DNA of 64,000 nucleotides. Source: Bacillota bacterium. Lineage in GTDB: Bacteria > Bacillota > Clostridia > Acetivibrionales > DTU013. Both the position numbers and the translations under genes were made by a program. Under the pieces are notes generated by a model, which did not search any database, had not been told where the DNA came from, and saw nothing but the letters and a program-made list of their open reading frames with translations. Below are positions 10,018-18,443 of the stretch, piece after piece. The first letter of the stretch is position 1. Each line of letters begins with the position of its first letter. Location of the stretch: the NCBI GenBank assembly GCA_023426125.1, contig JAFABI010000010.1:62001-126000 (forward strand), read 5' to 3'.

Positions 10018-10389
10018 ATGAAATCCTTATTCGAGCAAAACGGCGGGACGTACTCTATTCGAGGCGATTATCGCATACCAAACGCGACCACCCCCGAAAA
10101 CTCCGAATACCATATTGGTATTTGGGGCCAGCGGCGGTTGGATTACCTGAAAAATCAAAGGCGCACTCTTTACGTCAATCTGCTGACTTTCGGCAAGCTA
10201 ACTGAGCATCTGCGTGAGAGTGAGAGCGTGGCAAATGAACAATGGGAAACCATTATCCGCCAAATGGCGGAAGCCCAAAGCGTAACCGAGCGGCTCAAAG
10301 CTGAGAACCAAATGGAGTGGGTTGGTAGGATGAATAACATTCGAGCCTGCGCAGCGGAAATCGTATTAAACGGGTTAATATATTGCTAG
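10018..10389 (+). CDS. tnpV: Transposon-encoded protein TnpV
   Basis: About 123 residues. It starts KSLFEQNGGTYS and contains HIGIWGQRRLDYLKNQRR and, at the end, EWVGRMNNIRACAAEIV, the signature pattern of the TnpV family found in Tn4451-like elements of Clostridia. The family's exact role in transposition is not established. ATG 10018 was chosen because GGAG is 8 nt upstream; several ATGs precede it in frame. Here it stands alone about 9 kb from the tnpX-type recombinase, so the element is either large with cargo or built from fragments. Confidence 0.85.
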   Translation: MKSLFEQNGGTYSIRGDYRIPNATTPENSEYHIGIWGQRRLDYLKNQRRTLYVNLLTFGKLTEHLRESESVANEQWETIIRQMAEAQSVTERLKAENQMEWVGRMNNIRACAAEIVLNGLIYC

Positions 10390-10529
10390 AGCGTTTCTTA
10401 AAAGTAAAAGATACCCAAAGTCGTGCCATGTGGTAGAATCATCTTAGGTGATATGAAATGGCAAATGAGGGGAAGTTTCTGACTGCCAAATTCATGCCGA
10501 GTTGGTGGGGTGATAAACGCTTGTTTTCA

Positions 10530-10567
10530 GGCCATCCAATGGCAGTTATGCCATTGATGGCCTTTTT
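10530..10567 (+). terminator. Rho-independent terminator after tnpV
   Basis: GGCCATCCAATGGC (10530-10543) and GCCATTGATGGCC (10550-10562) form a long near-perfect stem with a 6-nt loop, followed by TTTTTA. It is the only strong terminator downstream of tnpV. Confidence 0.8.
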
Positions 10568-11148
10568 ATGCTTGAAGCAGCCGTTGTCGGCTGGCAGAGG
10601 GGCTGCTACATTCACCGTGATCGCTGGGCTTAGCTAACCAATAATTGAGAGCCCTCCAAAAAACATTTCAGAACTAATCTGCCATAGGGCAGACCCACGA
10701 ATTAGGCAATCGACCAAAGCGGTTCGAATCGCTTCTGCCTGGATTTATTTTGAGCCATAATATCCACCGGTTTCTTCCTTTTCTTTATATAATGGCTATA
10801 CACCAAGCCCAATGCGCCACCCGGCGATATATGCACTTAGAGGCTAAAGCCTGTCGCCCACAACAAATCATGATAATCCTAACCTTGTCCCTGTTGGGGA
10901 TGGGTTCGGATTATTGCTTTATTTCCGTAAATTGTAATATACAAAAGACCGTTGCTTTGAATCTCTATCGAGATGAATTGAGAGCAACGGCCTTTTTTCA
11001 TTTAAAAGCAAATAATGAATTGGAATCCTTTTGCTCCATAGAAAGATATGCCATCCCTCCTTCTTGTGATGGGGATGAAGAAAGGGCCTAACCTCCCGGT
11101 CAGGCCCGTAATATTGGGCATTCCTCCTTTTTTACCTCCACACAAAAA
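10568..11148. other. Gene-poor spacer with hairpins
   Basis: No convincing gene on either strand. It has a hairpin at 10704-10740 (arms AGGCA/TGCCT and AAGCG/CGCTT) that superficially resembles a tRNA T-arm, and a terminator at 10945-10998. The spacing and short frames suggest decayed transposon sequence. Confidence 0.45.
10945..10998 (+). terminator. Rho-independent terminator
   Basis: GACCGTTGCT (10948-10957) pairs with AGCAACGGCC (10983-10992), with an inner ATCTC/GAGAT stem, followed by TTTTTT. No intact plus-strand gene precedes it apart from tnpV, so it may mark the end of a deleted gene. Confidence 0.65.
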
Positions 11149-11178
11149 CGCCGCCCCTTTTGTCCTGAAAGGGCGGCG
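11149..11178 (-). terminator. Terminator of CPBP gene
   Basis: On the minus strand CGCCGCCC and GGGGCGGCG pair around a 12-nt loop and are followed by TTTTTGTG. It lies about 50 bp beyond the stop of the CPBP protease gene. Confidence 0.8.
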
Positions 11179-11226
11179 CTTTGTAGCTGAAATAGCGTTT
11201 TCATCGGTGTAAAACAAGCTCTATAA

Positions 11227-12150
11227 TCATAGCTTTTGAATCGCAGCGGTTGCCCACATGAAATTGACCGCTAAAAAAAGCCAAAGCCAGGCCGAGCGGA
11301 GCGTTTGTCCATAAAAACCTTGCGTTGCAGAGTTATCTTTTATGAACCGTCTAATTGCACTCCTATCCTTTATGATAATTACACTTGCCAGAGCAAGAAA
11401 CAATATAGGGATCCCATAGTCTATCAGCCACTTAGCGCCATCCGGCACATTGGATACGGCCATGTTCAGTCCACCAGCCATAAAATTATTCAAACAGTGT
11501 AAAAGCAGCGCCCACTTAAAAGAATACTCGATTGCTGTATAGGCCAATACCAGCCCGGCAAACACGGCAAAAAACCCCTGGGCAAAAGCCCGATGATAAA
11601 TGCCGAACGCGAGAGAAGAAAGTAGGATAGCGAATACTTTTCCTCCCCTTTCAAACGTTCTTATGGCCGCTCCCCTGAATACGATCTCCTCAAACAGTGG
11701 GCCAATCAGCACCCCTGAAACAATGATCATCATAGGAATTGTGTCCGCCCTAGTATCAAAGGTGCCACCATACATGGTATATCCTATGTTATTCAACATA
11801 TATTCCACAAGGTGTAAACAGGATGCCATGATGGTTTGCACCGCTGTGATACAGATAAACAGTTTAATAAAGCCTGTTGCGCACATTTTCCGTTGCGTTA
11901 CTTTCATATCAGACCAAAATAGTTTTGGCCCTCTAAAAAGCAAAAGGATGCACAATATCAAAAGCTTAACGATAACGGACTTTATGGTATTATTCAATGT
12001 TTTATGCGTCATGGCCTCATAAATTATAGGGACAAGATATTGTGCCACCGCGATGCAAGCCAATACCAAAAATATCCTGCCCATTTTGGGCGTGACAGCT
12101 TTATTCGTTGTTTCATGCTGCCTCGTTTGTTCTTGACGATCTACAGGCAT
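11227..12150 (-). CDS. CPBP family intramembrane glutamic protease
   Basis: 307 residues with about eight membrane segments. The CPBP (Abi) signature is complete: motif 1 EEIVFR at 154-159, motif 2 FGIYH at 182-186 with the key His, and motif 3 HCLNN at 218-222. These residues form the active site in Rce1-like intramembrane proteases; in Firmicutes such proteins act in bacteriocin immunity or membrane-protein processing, but no bacteriocin gene is seen here. AAGGAC precedes the ATG. The gene lies 37 bp downstream of a TetR regulator on the same strand and is very likely its co-transcribed target. Confidence 0.88.
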   Translation of the reverse strand: MPVDRQEQTRQHETTNKAVTPKMGRIFLVLACIAVAQYLVPIIYEAMTHKTLNNTIKSVIVKLLILCILLLFRGPKLFWSDMKVTQRKMCATGFIKLFICITAVQTIMASCLHLVEYMLNNIGYTMYGGTFDTRADTIPMMIIVSGVLIGPLFEEIVFRGAAIRTFERGGKVFAILLSSLAFGIYHRAFAQGFFAVFAGLVLAYTAIEYSFKWALLLHCLNNFMAGGLNMAVSNVPDGAKWLIDYGIPILFLALASVIIIKDRSAIRRFIKDNSATQGFYGQTLRSAWLWLFLAVNFMWATAAIQKL

Positions 12151-12187
12151 GTTACTGTCCTTCTTTCGCTAGAATGTGTATTGGATC

Positions 12188-12733
12188 CTATTGGATGAAG
12201 ACTTGGAACGCATGCTGAAGCAATGCCGTGGTTTCCTCTTTGCTTATGTCCAAGCTGTCTGTGGCTACGAGGCTTGCAATACCATGAGTAAATATCCAAA
12301 CATTTTCAAATACTCCCTGCGCAACGCTGCTAGAAAGCATTTTTGCTTCCTCTGAGCTTAGCTTTACAAAATCAAATTCAGGGGGAACAACCGCAGCTAT
12401 TTTATCGACGCAAAACGCGCCGGATAACATAAGCAGTTTAAACAAGCGCTTTTCTGTTCTGGCAAAATCAATATACGCCAGACCATAAGTCAGAAAGTTT
12501 GACTTTACAAAAGGATAGCTTTTTAGGAAGTTGACAAAAAACTCATTGGCTTTTTTGTATAGCTGCGTTTTCAGCTCTGCCATATTCTCAAAAACGCGGA
12601 ATATGGGTGTGACAGATATGCCCAAATACGCGCCTAAGTTTTTGGCATTACAGGTTTCAATTCCTTGGCTTCTCACAATTTCAAACGCAGCATCCAGCAC
12701 ATCTTCTCTTGACACCTTTGATCTAGGCGGCAT
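12188..12733 (-). CDS. TetR/AcrR family transcriptional regulator
   Basis: 181 residues from ATG 12733 (AAGG 9 nt upstream); an ATG at 12742 lies too close to that site. The N-terminal DNA-binding domain has the usual order: SREDVLDAAFEIVRSQGIE, then helix-turn-helix NAKNLGAYLGISVTPIFRVF. The C-terminal ligand domain resembles the WHG/TetR_C group (TYGLAYIDFARTEKRLFKLL). A perfect palindrome covers its own promoter (12761-12786), so it probably represses itself and the following CPBP gene. The inducer is unknown. Confidence 0.88.
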   Translation of the reverse strand: MPPRSKVSREDVLDAAFEIVRSQGIETCNAKNLGAYLGISVTPIFRVFENMAELKTQLYKKANEFFVNFLKSYPFVKSNFLTYGLAYIDFARTEKRLFKLLMLSGAFCVDKIAAVVPPEFDFVKLSSEEAKMLSSSVAQGVFENVWIFTHGIASLVATDSLDISKEETTALLQHAFQVFIQ

Positions 12734-12751
12734 GGAAATCATCCTTGTCTA

Positions 12752-12786
12752 CTTATATCGTAATTATTGTTACGTAACAATAATTA
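12752..12786 (-). promoter_or_regulatory. Promoter and palindromic operator of tetR-CPBP operon
   Basis: On the minus strand TTGTTA (12780-12775), 17-bp spacer and TATAAG (12757-12752). A perfect palindrome of 13-bp arms, TAATTATTGTTAC and its complement, covers 12761-12786, spanning the -35 box and most of the spacer. This is the expected position of a TetR self-repression operator. Confidence 0.8.
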
Positions 12787-13428
12787 TTTTATTGCAATGT
12801 TATTGATTTGTCAAGTATGCTTCCTACTTTTGAGCAGCCATAAACAGTGAAAAGCTGGTCCGTATATGCAGAAACCGTTTGGCAAAACCATCAAGAAAAA
12901 TGCCGACCTTTTATCCGCTGGGGCCGGGCGTGAGTATATCGTAATGTAATATCCGTTTGTTTGTCCCATAACGCCTTGTTTTATTTAGATTCCGAGTTTG
13001 TCGTTATGGACATTCGTATCATTGGAAAGGCCAACGACAAAAGTCGATGGTCTTTTCAATGCCTGTATTTATGCGGGTTTGGGAATAGCAACTCTTCTCG
13101 ACCCATTTATGATTAGAATCTGTTTCTTAGGAGACGTTGGTTTTGGTGTAGTGCTGGGGCTGGTTTTCACCGTTTCGATGATCAGGCTACCAAATCGAAG
13201 ACAAGGATGACAGGGGTATAGCAAGGTTAAATAGAAAACGCCACCGAAGTGACGTTTTGTAGAAGAACTACTCATTTGAAAGTCTGCAAACCATTATGCT
13301 TCTCTGATTAAGGTTTCCCTCGGTCAGAGTTGACAACGAGTTTAGAAAAATAGCATTAAATAGAACGAACCCAGGTCTGCTGGACGACGGCTTTTTTCTT
13401 TTGCCGTCGTCCGGCATTGGCACTTCTG
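12787..13428. other. Gene-poor spacer
   Basis: No gene I would support. A plus-strand frame at 12998-13210 (TTG start, no ribosome binding site, two hydrophobic stretches such as GVVLGLVFTV) could be a membrane-protein remnant. A small AAAACG/CGTTTT hairpin is at 13230-13255. Confidence 0.4.
13382..13412. repeat. Perfect inverted repeat downstream of lipoprotein gene
   Basis: GGACGACGGC (13382-13391) and GCCGTCGTCC (13403-13412), with a pyrimidine-rich T loop on the plus strand. It lies 17 bp past the stop of the lipoprotein gene; likely a 3'-end hairpin, though no U-tract follows on the minus strand. Confidence 0.5.
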
Positions 13429-14193
13429 TTAGTAGCGTACCTCTGAGCCAGCGTTGTGAATCTCAATGCCGGTGATCTCACAGGATAGTTCCAGCGTATC
13501 GGAGGAAAGGCTATTTGTAAGCTCGGCAACTTTGCTCGATAGCGTCTTCTTAATGTTGCCGCTCATAAGCTCGGTTTCACTCAGACCGTCGATATAATTT
13601 TGAAGCTCCGTGCGGAATGCTTGCAGTGTGGTATCCCTATCCGCGACAGTCAGGGCTATGGGGTCGATAATCGTGTATTGAACCGAATAGAACGCATTGA
13701 AAACAAACCTATACGCCTGTTCTTCGGGAAGCGGTTTTTTCTCTCCCTCCAGGGCTTCAATCGGACGCGCCTGCTTTTTCACAGAGCTGTAAAATCCGCT
13801 TTTATCATTCATCTGTTCGCAATACAGTTCGTCGAGAGAGGCGTCAAGGGTCATCATGATAAAATCGTAGTTTTCATCATCAGAGGATATCGTTGCCGTA
13901 ACGTCGGCGTATGCTGCAAGCAAGTCTGCCAGGTCGCCATTTTCCGTCGTAAGAGAGCGGTTAAAGTCAGCTACGCTCTCTTTTGAGTAGCCCTCCGTTT
14001 TATACGAAACGAGCTTGTCATAAGCAGCGGAAACATCGGATGAAGGGTCTGTGCCTGATTTGCCGTTTTCCGGTAAAGATGTCTGGGTGAACTGGGGTGT
14101 GGCATTAGGTGTGTTGCCTGTTTGCTCCGCGCAGCCTGCCATTATACCCAAACATAGCAAGGCCGCAAGAGCGGAAAAAATGCCTTTTTTCAT
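13429..14193 (-). CDS. Putative lipoprotein of unknown function
   Basis: 254 residues. Signal peptide with lipobox IMAGC, cysteine 21, followed by a Thr/Pro/Asn-rich spacer to about residue 55 and a mainly helical, acidic C-terminal domain. No family recognised. The start ATG has GGAGAG about 8 nt upstream. It lies 146 bp downstream of the sensor-kinase gene on the same strand, separated from it by a terminator, so it may have its own promoter. Being a secreted partner encoded next to a two-component system, it could be a sensed or regulated envelope protein; that is inference. Confidence 0.7.
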   Translation of the reverse strand: MKKGIFSALAALLCLGIMAGCAEQTGNTPNATPQFTQTSLPENGKSGTDPSSDVSAAYDKLVSYKTEGYSKESVADFNRSLTTENGDLADLLAAYADVTATISSDDENYDFIMMTLDASLDELYCEQMNDKSGFYSSVKKQARPIEALEGEKKPLPEEQAYRFVFNAFYSVQYTIIDPIALTVADRDTTLQAFRTELQNYIDGLSETELMSGNIKKTLSSKVAELTNSLSSDTLELSCEITGIEIHNAGSEVRY

Positions 14194-14292
14194 TGTAAGG
14201 CTCTCCTTTCTGCACTCTTTTGAGTACGATATTAGATTACCGCTATGGCTTGAATTGGTTTTGGATTGAATATGTTTTTTATATGGAGATAG

Positions 14293-14323
14293 AAAAGGAC
14301 AACGAGCGAAAAGCCCGTTGTCC
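14293..14323 (-). terminator. Terminator after sensor kinase gene
   Basis: On the minus strand GGACAACG (14323-14316) pairs with CGTTGTCC (14304-14297), then TTTTCTATC. It lies about 17 bp downstream of the kinase stop codon. Confidence 0.8.
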
Positions 14324-14339
14324 TTAATATGGATTTAGT

Positions 14340-15743
14340 CTAAAATTGTATCGTGACAATAACCCCACGTGGAGAGTTGGCAATCAGTATTTTTGCTCCG
14401 TGTCGGTCAAGGATAGTTTTGACGATATACAGTCCTAACCCGCTCCCTCCTGTTTGGCGGTTGCGCGACTGATCTACACGATAAAAGGCTTCAAACAGCT
14501 TTGGGATCGCCTCGTCTATGATATGAACACCCGTATTTCCAATCGTAAGATACACGTTTTCCGCTTCCGGCCACAGTTTTACAAATATTTCACTACCGGC
14601 TGGTGAATACGATATGCCATTGCCAAGAAGATTATCGACTGCCTTTTGAAGCAATTGCGCATCACCGAAAAGGTGTATCCCGGAGGATAGCGATTTTTTA
14701 ACCGATAACTCTTTTTGAACAAGTAAATCGTCAAACGCAGCCAGCCGCTCGTTTATAAGCTGGCTAAAATCGAATCGGCTCTTGCTGTAAGTATAACCCG
14801 GCGTTTCCAATCGAGAAACCGTTAAAAGCTCCTGTACCATTTGCTCTAAAGTATTTGTGACCTCTAACGATTGCGCGAGATAGGTTTCCCTGTCCTTATA
14901 ACGCCCCACTTGGCAGAGCATACCTTGTAGCTGTCCCTTGATAATGGTGATAGGTGTTTTCAGCTCGTGGGATGCTGCTGAAAAAAACTCTAACCGCTGA
15001 CGCTCTAACTGCCGTTCTTTGTCAATATCCGCTTGTAGCTTTTGATTTGCCTCCTGCAATTCTGTGAGGGCGGTAGTGAGTTTGCTGGACAACTCATTCA
15101 AGCTGTTTGAAAGTACGCCAATTTCGTCTGTACGTCCAATAGGAGAAAGGCCGCTGAAATCCATATCAGCCATCTGCTTTGATATTTTACTGACCTTTTT
15201 TATCGGGGCTGTCATATACCATGAATAGAAAAAAGCGGCAACGATAGACATGGCAAGAATTACAATGCTCAATGCTGGGAGTGCCTTTTGCAGCGCCTCG
15301 ACTACTTGACTTTCTTTTTCTGTATTTTGGGAAATAAGCAGCGTATAACTGTTTGTTTCATCGACAAAAGAAATTGTATGATGTGTGCTTGTTTCAATAT
15401 TATCAAAATCCTCAATGCGCTTTCCCGTAGTTGTATTTAAATATGGCAGGCTCAGTTCCTCGCCTGAGCTCTGAAACAGATGTAGAAGAAACTCATTGTC
15501 ATACTTTTCAGAAAGTGTTGCACTTGCAATTTCAAAATATGCAGTGGCGCTTTCATGAGAGGCTCTCGGCAACTGTTGGGAGAGCTCGTATGCGATGTTT
15601 TCCACATCGGACGGGTCATAAGTATAAACGTATGGAGCAAATCGGACGATACAGAAATATGTTACCGCACAGCAGGCGGCCATCAGTAGCGCCGTTATCA
15701 GAAAGACTTTGACTGCCAACTTGCTTTTAATTTTCCTTATCAA
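14340..15743 (-). CDS. Sensor histidine kinase (VanS-like)
   Basis: 467 residues. Membrane segments at about 10-32 and 156-175 enclose an extracellular sensor domain of about 120 residues. A HAMP linker follows, then the HisKA H-box SHELKTP with the phosphorylated His at about residue 259 and a HATPase domain with an N-box (NLLGNGISYSP; the usual NAxxY is relaxed) and G-box GGSGLGLYIV. The gene overlaps its regulator gene by 17 bp, so they are coupled. It probably senses an envelope signal or antibiotic, but the ligand cannot be predicted. VanRS-like pairs are frequent cargo of clostridial mobile elements. Confidence 0.9.
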   Translation of the reverse strand: MIRKIKSKLAVKVFLITALLMAACCAVTYFCIVRFAPYVYTYDPSDVENIAYELSQQLPRASHESATAYFEIASATLSEKYDNEFLLHLFQSSGEELSLPYLNTTTGKRIEDFDNIETSTHHTISFVDETNSYTLLISQNTEKESQVVEALQKALPALSIVILAMSIVAAFFYSWYMTAPIKKVSKISKQMADMDFSGLSPIGRTDEIGVLSNSLNELSSKLTTALTELQEANQKLQADIDKERQLERQRLEFFSAASHELKTPITIIKGQLQGMLCQVGRYKDRETYLAQSLEVTNTLEQMVQELLTVSRLETPGYTYSKSRFDFSQLINERLAAFDDLLVQKELSVKKSLSSGIHLFGDAQLLQKAVDNLLGNGISYSPAGSEIFVKLWPEAENVYLTIGNTGVHIIDEAIPKLFEAFYRVDQSRNRQTGGSGLGLYIVKTILDRHGAKILIANSPRGVIVTIQF

Positions 15744-16398
15744 TTCTGTATCCCACCCCTCTAATTGTTTCTATATAATCGGCGCTGCCCAATTTTTTTC
15801 GCAGGTTCTTGATATGAGTATCTATGATCCTTTCATCCCCGAAAAACTCATACTTCCAAAGCATCTGCAACAGATTTTGCCGCGTTAAAATCCTTCCTTG
15901 ATGTGTTAGCAATTCGCGCAGGATTTCAAACTCACGGGGCGTGAGATCAACGCTTTCTCTTTCCGTATATGCCTTATATCCATCCAAATCTAAGGTCAAA
16001 TCCTTATAAGTAATAGCTTTCGGCGTGTCCTCACGCCTGGATGACCGCCGCAGCACAGCAGAGATTTTTCGTATTAGCACAGGCATGGAAAAAGGTTTGG
16101 TGATGTAATCGTCAGCCTGCAAGTCCAACCCCTTTATCTGCTCTTGCTCTCCGTCTAGCGCCGTAAGCATGATAACCGGAACATTCGACTTTTGGCGTAT
16201 CACTTCACAAACGCCATAACCATCGATTTTAGGAAGCATGATGTCCAGAAGTATTAAATCAATTGGCTGCTCGGAAAACCTTGCAAGAGCTTCAACGCCA
16301 TCAGCGGCCAAGACCACCTCGTAACCGGCCTCCTGTATAAAATCGTGCAATAGCGCCTGTATGGAAATGTCATCTTCGACGATTAGGATTTTCTGCAT
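15727..16398 (-). CDS. OmpR/PhoB-family response regulator
   Basis: 223 residues. Receiver domain 1-115 with acidic pocket EDD (8-10), phosphoacceptor Asp 52 (LLDIMLP) and conserved Lys in DDYITKP near 104. The C-terminal winged helix (about 128-223) has DLTPREFEILRELLTHQGR and VDTHIKNLRKKLG-like recognition helix text, typical of PhoB/VanR regulators. The start ATG is preceded by AGGAGGTGA. It is the first gene of a regulator-kinase operon. Upstream on the minus strand is a TATAAT box about 30 nt from the start but no good -35. Confidence 0.92.
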   Translation of the reverse strand: MQKILIVEDDISIQALLHDFIQEAGYEVVLAADGVEALARFSEQPIDLILLDIMLPKIDGYGVCEVIRQKSNVPVIMLTALDGEQEQIKGLDLQADDYITKPFSMPVLIRKISAVLRRSSRREDTPKAITYKDLTLDLDGYKAYTERESVDLTPREFEILRELLTHQGRILTRQNLLQMLWKYEFFGDERIIDTHIKNLRKKLGSADYIETIRGVGYRIDKEN

Positions 16399-16560
16399 AA
16401 AGTCACCTCCTGACTTCTTATTATAGCAGGGGTATTTGTATCTAATTTGTGGATTTTGATTTTTGACTACTTTTCTATGATTTCACAAATATTATATCAT
16501 CATTAATCACACCAATTTCATATGCCGTCATCCCTTCTTCTCCTTATTGTATCTTATCGG

Positions 16561-17046
16561 TCAATGACGCGATATGGCTTCTTCTTGCTCGGAAAGGGAG
16601 ATGACGTGTACCTCCAGCCCTTTTGCGGCAGCCATACGGAGCATCTGTGCGGTATTGTTTTTCGTATTTCCATCAGAAACAGCAATGACTCTTTCGGCAA
16701 ATTCAAGAAGGTAACGATTTGCAGCAAACTGGCAGTCGCGGTTGTATTTCTGCCCGATCAGCTTAAAGCCGCTACACTGCGACATCAGTTCCCGCACACC
16801 TTTACTTTTTGCCTTCATACGTCCCGCATATGGATAAACCGCCTCCAAGAAAAGTTCGGGAATTTCTTTCTTCTTTTCCACCACAATCTTTGCAAACTCC
16901 AGATCAGTTCCTCGATCCATGCCACTTAAAAAGCCGGTAAAGCCGTCCTCAATAGCCTGTTCGATTTCCTGGAGAAGCATCTGGTGGATATACTCGATTT
17001 TTTCCGTGGGGATTTCGCGTGGCCCGGTAATACAACAAAATTTCAT
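16561..17046 (-). CDS. SLOG-domain protein (YpsA/DUF1273-like)
   Basis: 161 residues from ATG 17046, which has AAGGA 9 nt upstream; an earlier in-frame ATG at 17055 abuts that site. The sequence has the SLOG-fold pattern of the YpsA group: FCCITGPREIP at the N-terminus, GFTGFLSGMDRGTDLEFA near 35-55, YPYAG near 73-77 and ANRYLLEFAERVIAVSDG near 110-130. SLOG proteins bind nucleotides or nucleotide-derived signals; in YpsA the role is linked to cell division and stress. It diverges from an XRE-type regulator with a shared palindrome between them. SLOG genes near mobile elements are sometimes part of defence modules, but there is no effector here. Confidence 0.75.
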   Translation of the reverse strand: MKFCCITGPREIPTEKIEYIHQMLLQEIEQAIEDGFTGFLSGMDRGTDLEFAKIVVEKKKEIPELFLEAVYPYAGRMKAKSKGVRELMSQCSGFKLIGQKYNRDCQFAANRYLLEFAERVIAVSDGNTKNNTAQMLRMAAAKGLEVHVISLSEQEEAISRH

Positions 17047-17104
17047 ACATTCCATTCCTTTCTGAGATTATCCTTGATTTAAGGCATGTAATTCTATATA
17101 TAAC

Positions 17105-17118
17105 ATAGAATATTCTAT
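17105..17118. promoter_or_regulatory. Candidate operator between SLOG gene and XRE regulator
   Basis: Perfect 14-bp palindrome ATAGAATATTCTAT, with a further TTCTATATA copy just to the left (17092-17100). It lies in the divergent promoter region, 70 bp from the XRE start and 58 bp from the SLOG start. TATAAT-like boxes occur on both strands (17119-17126 and 17160-17165). Confidence 0.5.
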
Positions 17119-17188
17119 ATTATAATCGGTTCACCTCTTTGATGCAAGTCTGTAAACTTATAATAGACTTAGAACAAGAGGTGATGAC

Positions 17189-17434
17189 ATGCCCAAATCA
17201 TGGGATATTAATGATAAGCGATTTATCCAAATCGGATTAAAAATCGCATATTATCGGAAAATGAATGAAATGACCCAGGATCAGCTTGCAGAGCGGATCG
17301 GGATTACATCGAAATATTTATCACAGGTGGAAACACCGTCCTGCGTTCAGCCGATTTCTTTGAAAACGCTGTTTGCCATAGCAGATTTATTTCACATCCC
17401 GCCCCATAAGTTTTTGGAATTTGAAAAGGAATAA
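17189..17434 (+). CDS. XRE family helix-turn-helix regulator
   Basis: 81 residues, essentially one Cro/CI-type DNA-binding domain: GLKIAYYRKMNEMTQDQLAE (helices 1-2), RIGITSKYLSQVE (recognition helix) and a C-terminal LKTLFAIADLFHI helix. GAGGTGAT precedes the ATG. It is transcribed away from the SLOG gene and probably controls both through the palindrome at 17105-17118. No dimerisation or sensing domain is present, so it may act as a simple repressor. Confidence 0.85.
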   Translation: MPKSWDINDKRFIQIGLKIAYYRKMNEMTQDQLAERIGITSKYLSQVETPSCVQPISLKTLFAIADLFHIPPHKFLEFEKE

Positions 17435-17506
17435 CCGCTTTTTCGCCTATGGATTTCCTAAACAGAGAGAAAAAATATCTGACCGCCACTAAATATATGT
17501 ATAGGA

Positions 17507-17544
17507 AACGGCAAGAGAAGTTAAAATCTTCCCTTGCCGTTTTT
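17507..17544 (+). terminator. Terminator after XRE gene
   Basis: AACGGCAAGAGAAG (17507-17520) pairs with CTTCCCTTGCCGTT (17528-17541), 7-nt loop, then TTTG. Short U-tract, but well placed 70 bp after the stop. Confidence 0.65.
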
Positions 17545-17654
17545 GAAATGCACTTTAGTTGTACGATGGTATTCCATATCCATAAATATCAACGCTGCCA
17601 AGGTCATAAGAGCGCCTGCGGCAGGAATCGCTGGAATTGCCCTCAATGGTGTTG

Positions 17655-18288
17655 ATCTTGCCTTTTATCACTTCTTCTCTGCTCTGATAGTATCGGGAGG
17701 GGATGAAAATACCCACGACATAGGCAATTTGATGATTTTCGTCATAGATGGGGGAAGGAGGCCATATCGACAAATAAGCTCTCTGGAGGGAATTCTGTAT
17801 TGCCGCCATACTTTGAGACGGCCTCTCGAATCGGCATCTTGACATCGTAGATGTAAGCGACCTCTCCCCAATAGGCTCGCTCGACAAAATCCTTGATGTT
17901 CCATTTTTTGAGATTTGGCTCGTAGCGCGTATTAAATATTCTCAAATCTTCCGGCGGGTTGGATAATTTTATATGCTTAAAAAGCGTCGTTCGCAAATAA
18001 CATCGCGCCCTCCGGGTCGCATATCTGTACTGGGTAAGGAAAATGCTTGAACATCTCCACAAATAGATCTTTGTTTTCAGTCAGCGGCTGAAAGGATGCT
18101 TCCTTTTCCTTTGGTATGGAGGATTTTTCCCTTCTTTTATCCTCAGGCTTGGCGGCGTTTTTGGGAATCAGCCACATATTCCCCTTTTTCACAGCACCGG
18201 GAATTCCCCCATCCACCAGATGATAGGTAATTGCACGCCGGGAAATGCCCCACTTATACACAGCTTCGCTGACTGTCATATATTCCAT
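17655..18288 (-). pseudogene. PAS-domain AraC-type regulator, frameshifted and truncated
   Basis: Three frames read together: an N-terminal excisionase-like helix-turn-helix (MTVSEAVYKWGISRRAITYH, then GAVKKGNMWLIP), a linker and a PAS-like region (YPVQICDPEGAMLFANDAF, then NPPEDLRIFN, then YDENHQIAYVVGIFIPSRYY). One base is missing at the A-run 17979-17983, and one is extra at the G-run 17750-17754. Homology ends near REEVIKGK at 17655, where an AraC-type domain would normally follow; the sequence after it is unrelated and includes a hydrophobic frame. The gene is inactive unless both homopolymer indels are read errors, and the C-terminal loss would remain. Confidence 0.75.
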
Positions 18289-18409
18289 AACTCCACCCCC
18301 TTCGACAAGATTTGTATAGGCTTATTATATTACCAGTATCGGAAGAATACAAGGGCTTAATGTGGCTGACCTGCATTCATGCTCCAGCCATAATAGTTAG
18401 TTTCCCCCC
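18289..18409. other. Short spacer upstream of mobilization leader
   Basis: No gene seen. It contains the start region of the PAS pseudogene and leads into the promoter at 18410. Confidence 0.4.
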
Positions 18410-18437
18410 TTGACAAGGTCTTGCACGATGGTATAAT
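18410..18437 (+). promoter_or_regulatory. Consensus promoter of mobilization region
   Basis: Perfect TTGACA (18410-18415) and TATAAT (18432-18437) with a 16-bp spacer. It drives a leader of about 150 nt that ends in a strong hairpin, then oriT-like sequence and mobC. Confidence 0.85.
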
Positions 18438-18443
18438 TAACCC

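Noticed and set aside
10458..10637. Small plus-strand frame (about 59 codons, starts MANEGKFLTAKF)
   Set aside because: It runs through the tnpV terminator hairpin and has no family resemblance. Not a gene I can support.
10704..10740. tRNA-like 3' part with GGTTCGAATC
   Set aside because: Only the T-arm-like hairpin is present; the anticodon and acceptor stems do not form, and the loop is 8 nt. A chance resemblance or remnant.
12998..13210. Plus-strand 70-codon frame with hydrophobic stretches
   Set aside because: Starts with TTG, lacks a ribosome binding site and recognisable family. Perhaps a membrane-protein fragment.
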